64,000 nucleotides of DNA, taken from the NCBI GenBank assembly GCA_040954595.2, contig CM082577.2, positions 18,228,001 through 18,292,000 of the forward strand, read 5' to 3'. The position numbers were made by a program, and so were the translations under genes. Shown piece by piece: positions 37,141-47,715 of the stretch. This DNA is from Balanoglossus misakiensis. Its lineage: Eukaryota > Hemichordata. Numbering within the stretch: position 1 is the first letter of the stretch; every line of letters begins with the position of its first letter. Under the pieces are notes generated by a model. That model did not search any database and had not been told where the DNA came from. It was given only the letters and a program-made list of their open reading frames with translations.

Positions 37141-40022
37141 GTTATCATTATTTTATAGAAAATTAATGTCTTTTAAAAAATACGTAAGTAACACAAAAAA
37201 CTGGTGGTTCAAAAGACAACGAGTGTAAATGTAATCCGTCGTGGAGTAAAAAAAAACCTTACACACAGAAGAAAATATCACCTATTGTCAAAAAACACAC
37301 ACCAAGCTTACCAAAATCACGCCCATAAGGCAGTTGCACAAAACAAATCACTCATTTAATTAATGCTAATTATTTTCCGACAATTAGCAACGCCCGAGTC
37401 ATTGCTCCGGCCTATCAGTAGTATGTCGCGTAAGGTGATTGACTTTAACGACGTCAGCGTCAAGACCATGTGGTGACCTCGTTGCTGTGACATTGCATTT
37501 TGAGTTCTATTGACATGCAGATCAGACCAAGACTGCATGGCCAGACCCAGTGTGAGAGTCTATCTAAAACCCACTGGGTATGGAGACCAGGCTACCAGGA
37601 AACATGAAATTTGTAGCATAATCATCTGTGTTGTAAGACAAATCTTAACCCCAAACGGCATAACTGAACGTAGCCCGTAACATAAGAGTTGGCATGGTGC
37701 CAACAACTTTCTTGTTCAGTACTAGCGAACTATGCAAACAATCAGTTCAGTTTAGACAACTTATAAATAAGAAAAACATTTATTTTATTTATAACCTGTT
37801 TGTTATTTGTTGTATTTTTCAATGTGAGGTATGAATGACCTTCGGGAAATCGTTGTCATGTGGTATATATTATGCACCGCAAATCGTGTGTTTACATTCG
37901 GCAGGTAAAATGTCAAATACACCAAAGGAGTCGCTCAGTCATAGATTGTCTCCGCGTCATCCACGTTGGAACTCTGTGTACTGTACAAAATAATATGGAA
38001 AGTTACTGTACGTTTCAGCGTAACAGGTTACAGCAGGAGTTGTATAATAATGACAGTTGTTACACGAAACGCTTCGGTCATTTTGACGGTATCATGTATT
38101 TGTGGTCCTGAACGAGTGCCTTCACTTCCTTCACGAAAGAATCCCACAATGGCAGCCATATATTCGCGTCCACCACAGTAACCTTCAGCCGACTCGACTC
38201 CGTACGACCCAAACTCGACTACTCTAGCAAGATCTCTCACTTTTTTTTCAGCTAGGATTTTTTACTGTTTTTGTGGCGCATGCGCACTTTCCCCCCTATT
38301 TCTCTGATTTTAATCGGCGCATGCGCATTACGATTTTAAAATGCGTCAAGTTGTTAAAGCCTATTATTTGTTTAGCTCAGTCGTCCGTCAACATTTTTAT
38401 TGGTTTTACTGGGTTTTTTCTTCTTTTTCTAGTGTAGTTTTTTTCAGCCACTAGGATCATGAAACCGGCTGAACCTACAAATGTCAACCTTGGCACAATG
38501 ATGCAGGCCTATTAGTGTCCTACATGCCAAATGTCAAGGCCGTGGGCCAAGTCTATTTTGAGAAGAAGACTTTTAAATATTATTGCCATGGGCCTATTCT
38601 TTCTATAGTTAAGCTATGACCGCCTATTATCATACATGCAACGCCTGTATTTGGCACTTTCTATTGCTCTCGCCCTGAAGATATTATACATTATTATACA
38701 TCTGGCACGGAGAACAATAGAATTTAGCGTGCACTAAAAAAGCCGTACGGAACGGTACGTACGGAACGCGTGTTAAATACACCTTAAGTTTCAAGGCGCC
38801 CCAACTCACTGTGTACAGGTATGCGCTGTTATGCGGACGGTTTCAAGACACCCCCACTCCAACGCACGTAAACAAAAAAGAAAGATGGCTGCTCACTGAG
38901 TCAACTGAGCGGTTTTGTATCAGCATTTTGGGCGTTTTGAAAGCCAAGTAACATGCAACACAAGAACTAACAGAGATGTAGATGTATAATAATAAGGTTA
39001 TTACGAAAATACCGCAAACTATGCACTCGGACTCGGCGCTAATGTCCCCGTGCATACTTTGAGGTATTTTCGTAATAACCTCATAGTATTTCACTTGGTG
39101 AAATACCGCCTCCGCGTCTCGAACTATTTTTGAGAACGTGCTGAAATCATCACACAGCAGTGTTGACTCAGTGATCGGCACGACAGTTCGCTGCGCGCGC
39201 GAGCGACATACGGGGCATAGGACTCTAGTGAAGAAGGGTGTTGTAAAATTCGGTTATTAGAAGCTGTAATAAAGTTTTCAAAGCTGGCGGTTTTGTCATG
39301 TTGAATGTCTCATTTTTACTTCTTCGGAATTCTCAATGCGAAACAATTGTTAACATGATATTTTGAAAGAGAACGCAGACAATTTTATTTAGAATGCGGA
39401 TGTGCCCATCGTAATGAAAGCTGCCAACCCCCTTAGAATAATATTACGGCCTACACGTTGATCACCTGATCGCATCTCCCTGTCTCACTTGGCTATGGGC
39501 CACTGTGATCCCAGGGCGCCCGGTTCAAATTTCTGGCCGTGAAATTGTTTTTCTCGTCACATTTTCGCAAATCGTACTGTTTTTATAGGTAGGCATGTAT
39601 GATAAAGGGGTTATTACACTAATTTTGGTCGATAACGCGACGCATGTTTAGGGGTGAAGTGTGCTTTTTTCGTGAAAATGTGCGCCCCATTTTTTGTGAC
39701 AAATGAGTGATTTTTTTGTGCAATTCCCTTGTGGGCGTGATTTTTTGGTAAGCTTGGTGAGTTTTTTGACAATAGGTGAGATTTGCTTTCTTTTTTTTGT
39801 TTTTGTTTTGTTTTTGACTCCACGAAAGATTACATATTCATGAGGAAAACCCTGTGCACAAACTCCTTTGGTAGACAGTGATTAACATAACAATGACAAA
39901 GTGTGACTGATATTTGTACTCCAATAAACAACCAACATTTTTCTATACAATTTTGTGTTCAGTGTGTTGACCGAGATGTTCACACTTCAGTTATAATCCC
40001 CTAACGGCGGTCTTTGGACCAC
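37141..40022. mobile_element. Large non-autonomous TIR element, right end displaced to 42159-42234
   Basis: Left terminal sequence 37142-37340 contains TTATCATTATTTTATAG, a GTGGAGTAAAAA stretch, ACCAAGCTTACCAAAATCAC and AATCACTCATTTAAT. Its partner at 39690-39835 (AATGAGTGATTT, GTGATTTTTTGGTAAGCTTG, TTTTTGACTCCACGAAAG) is inverted. The outermost part of the right end is missing here: it lies beyond the MITE at 40023, now at 42159-42234 and flipped. The interior has no recognisable protein; the 112-codon minus frame at 38843-39181 shows no family features. Hairpins at 38994-39082 and 39086-39107 lie inside, as does a possible tRNA-like B box (GGTTCAAATTTC, about 39522). Confidence 0.65.
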
Positions 40023-40949
40023 CATAGACCCTAGAGAAAGAAGGACGCGCAACTCCAGGTTTTTCTTGAAACGATGTTCTTTTGCATACATAATTTTCGG
40101 ATAATCCCCAATAATCCAATTTGCAAATAAACTATGTATAAACTAACGCAAAGTCTCGCGTTTTGCGAGAAAAGACGAGAAAACTGCAACGTGGTTGAAC
40201 TGCAGCGATCATTTATGGAACACATCTGGACAACTTAAACACGAATTTGGCACTTCTGAGTCTGACAGCGTCCAAAACAAGCATCTTTTGTCTAACAGTC
40301 CCGGTATTTGACAAGGCTGTGATCTAACCGTACCTAGGGTTTCCTGTCGTTGTCAACCATGAAAAACCAAGATGGCGGCCATAGCGCACACGTGAAAATC
40401 CACAAAGTTTGTTTACAAATTGTTTTCGTGAAATCTGTTTCATTGTTCACGCACTGCGAAATAAAATGCCCCTAAACCACAATTTTTGTTTCAATGCTTC
40501 ACGCAAACATAAAATTATTACGAAAAGTGTCAGCATTACCAAGAAGTATGAGTGCCCAGTCGGACATGCAAAAAACATGGATGATTTGTTTACAATTTTT
40601 AAATGAAGCCTGTGGCACTAGAAATGACCGTTCAACCGACAGACGAACACCAAACCATAATAAATAGCACAGAAAACGTAATACTTTTTGAATTTTAGAA
40701 AAAAACGCAGTGGCTGCTGAAATATAGGAGTGCCAGTTTTGGTTACTGTCGCGCATCACAGAGTTGCGTTTATTTCTTTGGTGATATGTTAATGATATGC
40801 TAATGACATCGACGCGTGCCAAAGTGGAGATTCACGCATGCCACCGTCCTAGGTGTTAATTGTATGCAAAAGAACATAGTCATACCGATAATCCCCAAAC
40901 CCTTTGATCTTTGCCGCAGTTGCGCGTCCTTCTTTCTCTAGGGTCTATG
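40023..40949. mobile_element. 0.93 kb MITE, copy A
   Basis: Ends are inverted repeats: CATAGACCCTAGAGAAAGAA with GGACGCGCAACT on the left, and AGTTGCGCGTCC with TTCTTTCTCTAGGGTCTATG on the right. It is flanked by GGACCAC (40016-40022) on the left and CCTAGAC (40950-40956) on the right, two different 7-mers. Copy B is the same element inverted and carries the partners of both 7-mers. It contains AAGATGGCGGCC at 40369-40380. The only notable frame (40499-40822, minus, 107 codons) is kept in copy B but resembles no transposase. A 7-bp duplication has been described for P-like and Dada elements; I do not assign the superfamily. Confidence 0.85.
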
Positions 40950-42234
40950 CCTAGACAAGCCTACTTAATGCTGTATAACCTGGACTCCCTAGGTAGACAT
41001 ACATGGGCAACGTCAATTAAGCAAATTCTTTTTTCTTATGGTTTTGGCTACGCTTGGGTAGCACAAGAAATAGGCAACAAAAATGTATTTTTGACAGCTT
41101 TTGAGTCACGTTTATCAGATATTTTAAAACAGCAATGGAAATGTAATATTTCACTGAAACCCAAATTACGTACTTACATACAGTGTAAAAGTTTACTGGA
41201 ACCAGAAAAATACCTCCATCTCAGTTGTAGCCGCAACATGTTACAGACTTTTGCTTGCTTTTGTGGTTCCTCGCTTCCTCTCGCAATAGGGGAAGGGAGA
41301 CACCAGAACATACCCCCTCGAGCCAGACTTTGTAAACTCTGTACAAGTGGAAGTGTTGAAGACGAATACCACTTTTTATTGATCTGTCCATTGTACAATG
41401 ATCTCAGGAAACAGTTTCTACCAGGTCAAATAATTAGAGATCCAAATATTATGAAATTCCACTTGCTTTCCTTTTTCCTCGCTTCCTCTCGCAATAGAGG
41501 AAGGGAGACACCTGAACATACCCCCTCGAGCCAGACTTTGTAAACTCTGTACAAGTGGAAGTGTTGAGGACGAATACCACTTTTTATTGATCTGTCCATT
41601 GTACAATGATCTCAGGAAACAGTTTCTACCAGGTCAAATAATTAGAGATCCAAATATTATGAAATTCCACAAAATAATGAGAGAGACGAACTCCACAGAA
41701 ATGTTTAAACTTTGTAGTTTTGTACATAAAGCTTTTCAACGGAGAAATGATATTCTGAACTCTTCAGCGATTGTATAAACTTCAGAAATCTTATGCGAGA
41801 CCCTGTATTTAATAGTGTATTGACAACATATGTATCTGTGAAACAGAATAGTTGCTTATGTTGTACTTTAATTTGAGCGAAAAGTATCTTGCAAGAATTT
41901 AACAAATAACCTCTTGTATATGGGCTTGAGGCCTTGAAATACAAATAAATGTGCACATATGTGCACTCATTCATTCCATAAAACAAATACAACATATATT
42001 GACAAGCAGATTGAGAATATATGATATTTTAACTTGCTTCAATAAGAGTAACAAATAAATTATGTTAAAGTAGAAGTTTAACGAATAACGTGAATTTTAT
42101 ATGCCGCTGACTTCGCTAACTGTGTTAAACAACGGCTCGCCAAGTGTTTCAAAATTATTTATCATTATTTTATAGAAAATTGATGTCTTTTAACAAACAA
42201 TTACGTAAATAACACAAAAACTGATTGGTGGTCC
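40950..42234 (+). pseudogene. Inverted 3' part of LINE copy 2 (ORF2 C-terminus and 3' end)
   Basis: The + frame starting PRQAYLMLYNLDSLG continues exactly where the minus-strand LINE at 43166 stops (TEMSSERLPR). In the intact relative at 5030-5080 this is one sequence (LEMPNDRIPKQAYIMLCNLD). The frame includes the terminal Cys-His cluster (CKLC ... DEYHFLLICPLYNDLR) and ends at 41778. A segment of about 208 bp (41254-41461) is tandemly duplicated at 41463-41671, repeating that cluster. The LINE 3' UTR runs to about 41995; 42159-42234 is the displaced end of the TIR element at 37141. The whole block has been flipped between MITE copies A and B. Confidence 0.85.
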
Positions 42235-43158
42235 CATAGACCCTAGAGAAAGAAGGACGCGCAACTGCAGCAAAGATCAAAGGGTTTGGGGATTATCGGT
42301 ATGACGATGTTCTTTTGCATATAATTAACACCTAGGACGGTGGCACGCTTGAATCTCCACTTTGGCACGCGTCGATGTCATTAGCATATCATTAACATAT
42401 CACCAAAAAAATAAACGCAACTCTGTGATGCGCGACAGTAACCAAAACTGGCACTCCTATATTTCAGCAGCCACTGCGTTTTTTTCTAAAATTCAAAAAG
42501 TATTACGTTTTCTGTGCTATTTATTATGGTTTGGTGTTCGTCTGTCGGTTGAACGGTCATTTCTAGTGCCACAGGCTTCATTTAAAAATTGTAAACAAAT
42601 CATCCATGTTTTTTGCATGTCCGACTGGGCACTCATACTTCTTGGTAATGCTGACACTTTTCGTAATAATTTTGTTTGCGTGAAGCATTGAAACAAAAAT
42701 TGTGGTTTAGGGGCATTTTATTTCGCAGTGCGTGAACAATGAAACAGATTTCACGAAAACAATTTGTAAACAAACTTTGTGGATTTTCACGTGTGCGCTA
42801 TGGCCGCCATCTTGGTTTTTCATGGTTGACAACGACATGAAACCCTAGGTACGGTTAGCTCACAGCCTTGTCAAATACCGGGACTGTTAGACAAAAGATG
42901 CTTGTTTTGGACGCTGTCAGACTCAGAAGTGCCAAATTCGTGTTTAGTTGTCCAGATGTGTTCCATAAATGATCGCTGCAGTTCAACCACGTTGCAGTTT
43001 TCTCGTCTTTTCTCGCAATACGCGAGACTTTGCGTTAGTTTATACATAGTTTATTTGCAAATTGGATTATTGGGGATTATCCGAAAATAATGTATGCAAA
43101 AGAACATCGTTTCAAGAAAAACCTGGAGTTGCGCGTCCTTCTTTCTCTAGGGTCTATG
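42235..43158. mobile_element. 0.93 kb MITE, copy B (inverted relative to copy A)
   Basis: Nearly identical to copy A but reversed. Flanks are GTGGTCC (42228-42234), the complement of copy A's left 7-mer, and GTCTAGG (43159-43165), the complement of copy A's right 7-mer. It contains GGCCGCCATCTT at 42802-42813 and the same 107-codon frame in + orientation (42362-42691). Confidence 0.85.
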
Positions 43159-43165
43159 GTCTAGG

Positions 43166-44440
43166 GAGTCTTTCTGAGGACATTTCTGTAAGTTTAACCC
43201 AATAATGAATGCAGCGCTTTACAGTATGAAAGAAAATTGGCAGTCTACCACATTCGCCTGTTAAGCTTCATTCGCTGTTTGAATCGGAACCCCTAGTAAT
43301 TGTTTACACCTTGTCCTCTGTACCTTTTCTATGGCATCGTACATCTGAAATCCCCAAATCTCAGAACCATAACAAAGAATCGGTAAAATCATTGTATCGA
43401 ACGTTTTGAAATGGGTATGGAAAGTAAGGTACTATAGTTTCCATCTAGCAACCGACAGGATATTCAACGCGTTGCTAGCTTGATTTGCTAGCGTATAGAC
43501 AGCTTTGGACCAGGTGTTACGTGATGACAGAAATAATCCTAAGTACTTATAGTAAGACACAATCTCAATCGGAACATTCCCAAAGTGCCATTTTTCCCTT
43601 CCTGCTCTATGGCCTCCTTTGCGGAAAATAACAATGTTTGTTTTATCTAAGTTATCCTTCATACGGCACTTGGCGCAGAACTGAAAAAGGATGTCTATTA
43701 AATTCTGCAAATTTTTTACAGAGTCAGCGAAAATGACCACATCATCAGCGTACAACAAACAGAAAAGATCGTAAATGTCTTGTGTCAACTGTATGCCCAT
43801 TTGTCCAGATAACATTAACATTACATTCAGTTCCTCGATAAAGAGGCTAAGTAACAAAGGACTGAGAATACAGCCTTGCCGAACACCGGCTGGGCAATCA
43901 AAATATTCCAGCTCTTACACAAGACTTGATATTAACATACATCGACTGTAAGATATTATACATTTTATCCATTGACATAAGTTTATAAAGGAGGAGTGAG
44001 TGATTCACCCTGTCAAAGGCTTTGGAGAAATCTACAAATAAACAATAGAATTTCCCACGTCTGACGCTCAGATGCTTCTGGATAACAGCGTGCAGAACAA
44101 AAATATTATCGGTGGTGCTGTGATTTTTCCTGAACCCTGCCTGACAGTCTGAAAGGACATTAATTTGGTCTGACCATTGTCTTAGCCTATCATTCAAAAT
44201 TGATGTAAAAATCTTCCCCAGAGTATTCAGGAGCGAAATACCCCTATAATTGTTGACATCGCCTTTGTCACCTTTTTGAGTAAAGGGATAACTATGGCCA
44301 CCATCCATTCTGGCGGATAGACTCCAGAAACAAAAATACAATTAAAAATCTCAACAAGCAAAGGCAAAATTACATCAGATGAATATTGGTAAAACTCGTT
44401 AGGCAGTCCGTCTAGGCCTGGAGCTTTGCCCAGTTTTAGC
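43166..44440 (-). pseudogene. LINE ORF2 reverse transcriptase, decayed copy 2
   Basis: Minus-strand RT of the same family as 3495-5635. From 44440 down: LGKAPGLDGLPNEFY, GDVNNYRGISLL, CQAGFRKNHSTTDN, FVDFSKAFDRVNHS, AGVRQGCILSP (after a small gap near 43900), LYADDVVIFADS, YYKYLGLFLSS, then ILPILCYGSEIWG. Frameshifts and stops near 44340, 43890, 43430 and 43270 inactivate it. It stops at 43166 at the edge of MITE copy B; its continuation is the inverted block at 40950. Confidence 0.9.
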
Positions 44441-45009
44441 TTTTTAGCTCTGCTGTCACTTGTGTCAGCCGAGCTGTAGCAGTAGGTTGATAAGTGTCCG
44501 TCCGTCGTCCGTCAACTTTTGGTATTTCAATCTTCTTCTTTAAAACAACTTGGCATATTTAGCTGAAATTTGGTTGGAATGTGTGTTATGGTGCCCTTAC
44601 CTGATTTTGTTAATTTGGATATGATGGGGTCATAAATATGCAAATTAGATCTAAAAATAGAATTTTTGGTAAAAAATCTTCTGCTCCCTAACTACATGTA
44701 CGATGGAGCTGAAATTTGGTAGGAATGTGTGTTATGGTGCCCCTACCTGATTTTGTTAATTGGAATTGTGATGGGGTCATGAATATGCCAATAAGAACCT
44801 TGGTGCTTCCTTTTGATGTTGTTCTTTAGGATTCAATTCTTTCTTTCTTTAGCACAATGAATCAAGCTTAATTTGGATAAATACTTGTGATGTCTATGTT
44901 TGGTTTTGTTCAATAGAATACAATTGTTATTAATTAAAACCTATTCATATCATTGCCCAGGTTACACTGTTAAAGTCAGAAGAGCTCTTTTGACCGACAG
45001 GTCACTTGT
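44441..45009 (-). repeat. Iterated dispersed repeat with CTCTGCTG ends (copy 2), inserted in LINE
   Basis: Reverse-oriented copy of 12102-12685: CACTTGTGTCAGCCGAGCTG, GTCCGTCCGTCGTCC, ACCTGATTTTGTTAATT and ACCGACAGGTCACTTGT in that order. It interrupts LINE ORF2 between SLNK and LKLGKAPG. No clear target-site duplication is visible. Confidence 0.8.
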
Positions 45010-46542
45010 TTAAACTCTTTAACACTTCACCGTCCGTGATTGGATAATTCAGATTGTTATCCAGTTCATCTTGTTCTTGTTCTTCATCTTGTTCTCACTG
45101 TTCTTGTCTTGAAAATTGTTCAACAGCTTCTTCCACTGTACATAGGAAGTCCAAATCTCCCGAATTTGCGTCGAGACAGTCCTTGTATAGAGAGCTGAAA
45201 TAAGTGTACCAAGTGTCAATGCTCATTGGCAGCAGAGCCTTTCCCTTTGTAATTTACCACAGATTTTAAAATTGACCAAAATTCCCCAGGACTACTCGAA
45301 GCAGCTTCCTGAAACCTTTTTCTAATTGTATCCTGGAAGCTTATTTTCGAGTTTTACAGATTTGCTTGAAGTGCTTTTTGGCAGTTTTGTAATCATTCAG
45401 GTCGTCCATGGACCCAGTATTTCTGAAAATTTTAAGTTTGGCGTAAGTACAACGCTTAGCATTCTGACATGCCACACCACACCAAGATGGTTGGTTCAAC
45501 CTACAAACATTCCGTCGTGTGTACTGATGACGACCATCAACACCTGTTGTCTTGAGTGCTTCGTTTAACTTGGCAATGGAGGAACTAGCGCTTTGCCTGG
45601 CACTTTCAAGTGTATGCGTAACCGATGGAGAAAGCAGATTTCTTTTGAACGAGGTTTTACACATCTCAGACATCTGAAAACGGACATAGTTGAAGATATA
45701 TAGCGTCATCAGTACTATTCTTGGCATGGCTGTTTGCGACTTTCAGACAGTATATTTCAAAATGCATTGGGAAGTGCTCCGACTCAAGTCTTGGCAGGAT
45801 CTCAAAATCATTTACATAATCAAATAAACGTGAAGACAACATTGTGTGATCAACAACGCTACAGCCATTGGACGTTACACATGTTATGTCCCCCTGCCTG
45901 TCATTGGCTGTTCGACCGTTCACAAAGTGTACATCAAAATTCTTACATATGTTAATCAGACATTTACCCGCTTCATTAACAACATGGTCTTTGGAGTTCC
46001 TATGAATTTGAAAAGTAGATGGACTATAAATAGAATCATCAAGTGGCAGGTGGTCAACAGAATCGTCTAAAATGAAATCATCTTCTGTACCTGTTCTGGG
46101 TTGAAATCACCGCCAATGATAAAATTTACACTATACAATTCAACCAGTTTGTTTTCGAAAGCCAATAAATGATCAAGAATGCAATCTGGTCTGAAATATC
46201 AACAGCCAATTATCACATCTCTGTCCAACATGAACAAACCCTTTGTCAAAACGGAGAACAATACAATTTTCTCAATTGCTTTGTATTCTGCTAACTCTAT
46301 CAGTAAAAGACTTCTTGACATACATGGCAGTGCCACCACTCGCACTTCCTCTAGTGTGACGTTTTTTCGCAGGTAATGTATACACATCATAGCTTTCCAA
46401 AAAAATCATCCTTATCTCTTTCCGTGCAAAATGTTTCTACCAAGCCTATTACATTGTACTTTGAACAAAGTGAAATGAACTCTGCGTTACCGGTTTTACC
46501 CTTCAAGCCTCTAACGTTCCATATCAGCAATGACAAGCTCAT
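45010..46542 (-). pseudogene. LINE ORF2 endonuclease and linker, decayed copy 2
   Basis: ORF2 probably started at about 46542 with MSLSLLIWNVRGLKGK, the first strand of an AP-type endonuclease, followed by the conserved glutamate in LVETF. Broken frames continue to VDHTMLSSRLFDYVND and ESEHFPM (about 45775-45860), corresponding to the C-terminal SDH-type motif of the nuclease. The linker frame at 45341-45727 ends in KTAKKHFKQICK and matches the + fragment at 14-427. Frameshifts near 46390, 46200 and 45720 show it is dead. The stretch 45010-45330 encodes the connection to the RT (GEFWSI, EVLKSL). Confidence 0.85.
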
Positions 46543-46570
46543 GCAGTTGAAATGGGCCTTGGCCACCTCC

Positions 46571-47458
46571 CTATGGTACTCGTGGTTGTACTGGCGCGAT
46601 CGTTCCGGTGCTTTCATCCAGCATGTAGACTGTTTTCTTGCCATGTGTGTCCGTACTGATCAGCTTGTCGTATCTGACTTGAATTTTCAGTGTAGGGTTC
46701 TCTTCACTTAGCGTCTTCCGGAAAGCAAGCAAATTTGAGCGTACCATACGAATGTGTCTTGAGAAATCTTCGCCGATGCTCATATTAGGTTCTTTCAAAT
46801 TCTTGGCCTTGGATAGAACTTTCGATTTGTCCTTATATTTCGCAAACATTGCCACGATCGGTTTGGCTTCCCTTATCTGTGGTGCGTTCTTGACTCGATG
46901 TACACGTTCGAATTCGATTTCCTCAGTTATGCTCAAATTATTTTTCAGAATAGCTTTAACCTTTTCCTCTGAGGTGTCCCAATTTTCAGATGGATCATCT
47001 TGTTCGACGCCGTAGAAGACCAGATTGTTTCTTCTGCTTCGGTTTTCTAAATCATCATTTGCTTGTTTCAGAACTTCATTTTCTTTCCTCAGTTGATCAA
47101 GTGTCGTTTTGATTTCCTTTATCGATTCGTTGTTTGATTCCAGATTAGCCAGATTGGATGAATTGTGCTGCAGTTGTTCCCGCAGTTCTAGTATATCATC
47201 CTCGATGCCGTCCATTCTACTCTGGAGTGATTCTAACTTCTGACTCACATGTTGTGATTCCGTGATCAGTTTGTCCAGTTTTTCCATGACGCATACAATG
47301 TCCCCTTTCGTTGCTGGTTCCTTTCCTGAATCTGATGAACGAAGTTGTGTGCCAAGATTTCTTTCAACATTGCCTATTATGGCTAAAAGTCCGACGAGGC
47401 AAAGTCTTACGGACTGTGACATCTGGCAATTGAGAAGTGGAATGACGAGAGCGGCCAT
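46571..47458 (-). CDS. LINE ORF1 protein with coiled coil and decayed 2A-like N-terminus
   Basis: Intact 295-codon frame from an ATG at 47458 (context AAGATGG; the frame can be extended only to a GTG). Residues 1-28 are hydrophobic, followed by GNVERNLGT (29-37), a degenerate version of the 2A signature GD(V/I)ExNPGP. Residues about 50-140 are rich in heptads (LDKLITES ... LESLQSRMDGIEDDILELRE ... LRKENEVLKQANDDL), predicting a trimer-forming coiled coil. Then ENRSRRNNLVFYGV starts an RRM-like, L1 ORF1-type RNA-binding domain with FERVHRV and PIVAMFAKYKDK. It binds element RNA in the retrotransposition particle. ORF2 follows about 30 bp downstream. Although open, it belongs to an inactive element. 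Confidence 0.85.
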   Translation of the reverse strand: MAALVIPLLNCQMSQSVRLCLVGLLAIIGNVERNLGTQLRSSDSGKEPATKGDIVCVMEKLDKLITESQHVSQKLESLQSRMDGIEDDILELREQLQHNSSNLANLESNNESIKEIKTTLDQLRKENEVLKQANDDLENRSRRNNLVFYGVEQDDPSENWDTSEEKVKAILKNNLSITEEIEFERVHRVKNAPQIREAKPIVAMFAKYKDKSKVLSKAKNLKEPNMSIGEDFSRHIRMVRSNLLAFRKTLSEENPTLKIQVRYDKLISTDTHGKKTVYMLDESTGTIAPVQPRVP

Positions 47459-47715
47459 CTTTGTTGGTTTCCTTTGTCTTGTTGGGTTGCCACCAGCAAA
47501 ACTTCCAATTTTGGCTCGAAATTGCGCTATATCTACACCAATACCTTGTGAAAGTGATGAGATGCACACACTGACCGCCTCGGATGGTAGAACGTTTGAG
47601 GAAAGAATCTTATTCGTGACTTCTGCAAGAAGTTTAGCGGACCCGATGTTCCGACGTGTTGTTTTATGGTATTACCATAGTTGGGAATCGTCTTCGATTC
47701 TGGACTTTTGATTAT
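47459..47715 (-). other. Probable LINE 5' UTR
   Basis: Sequence immediately upstream of the LINE ORF1 start on the minus strand, somewhat GC-richer than the DNA further upstream. The exact 5' end of the element cannot be seen. Confidence 0.4.

Noticed and set aside
38843-39181. 112-codon minus frame with one membrane-like segment
   Set aside because: It lies inside a non-autonomous TIR element and crosses two hairpins (38994-39107); no homology recognised.
39470-39545. tRNA gene or tRNA-derived SINE with B box GGTTCAAATTTC
   Set aside because: A B-box-like stretch is present but no convincing A box or cloverleaf could be drawn.
47262-47711. 149-codon + frame opposite LINE ORF1
   Set aside because: It is the antisense shadow of the ORF1 coding strand, which has clear coiled-coil and RNA-binding motifs.
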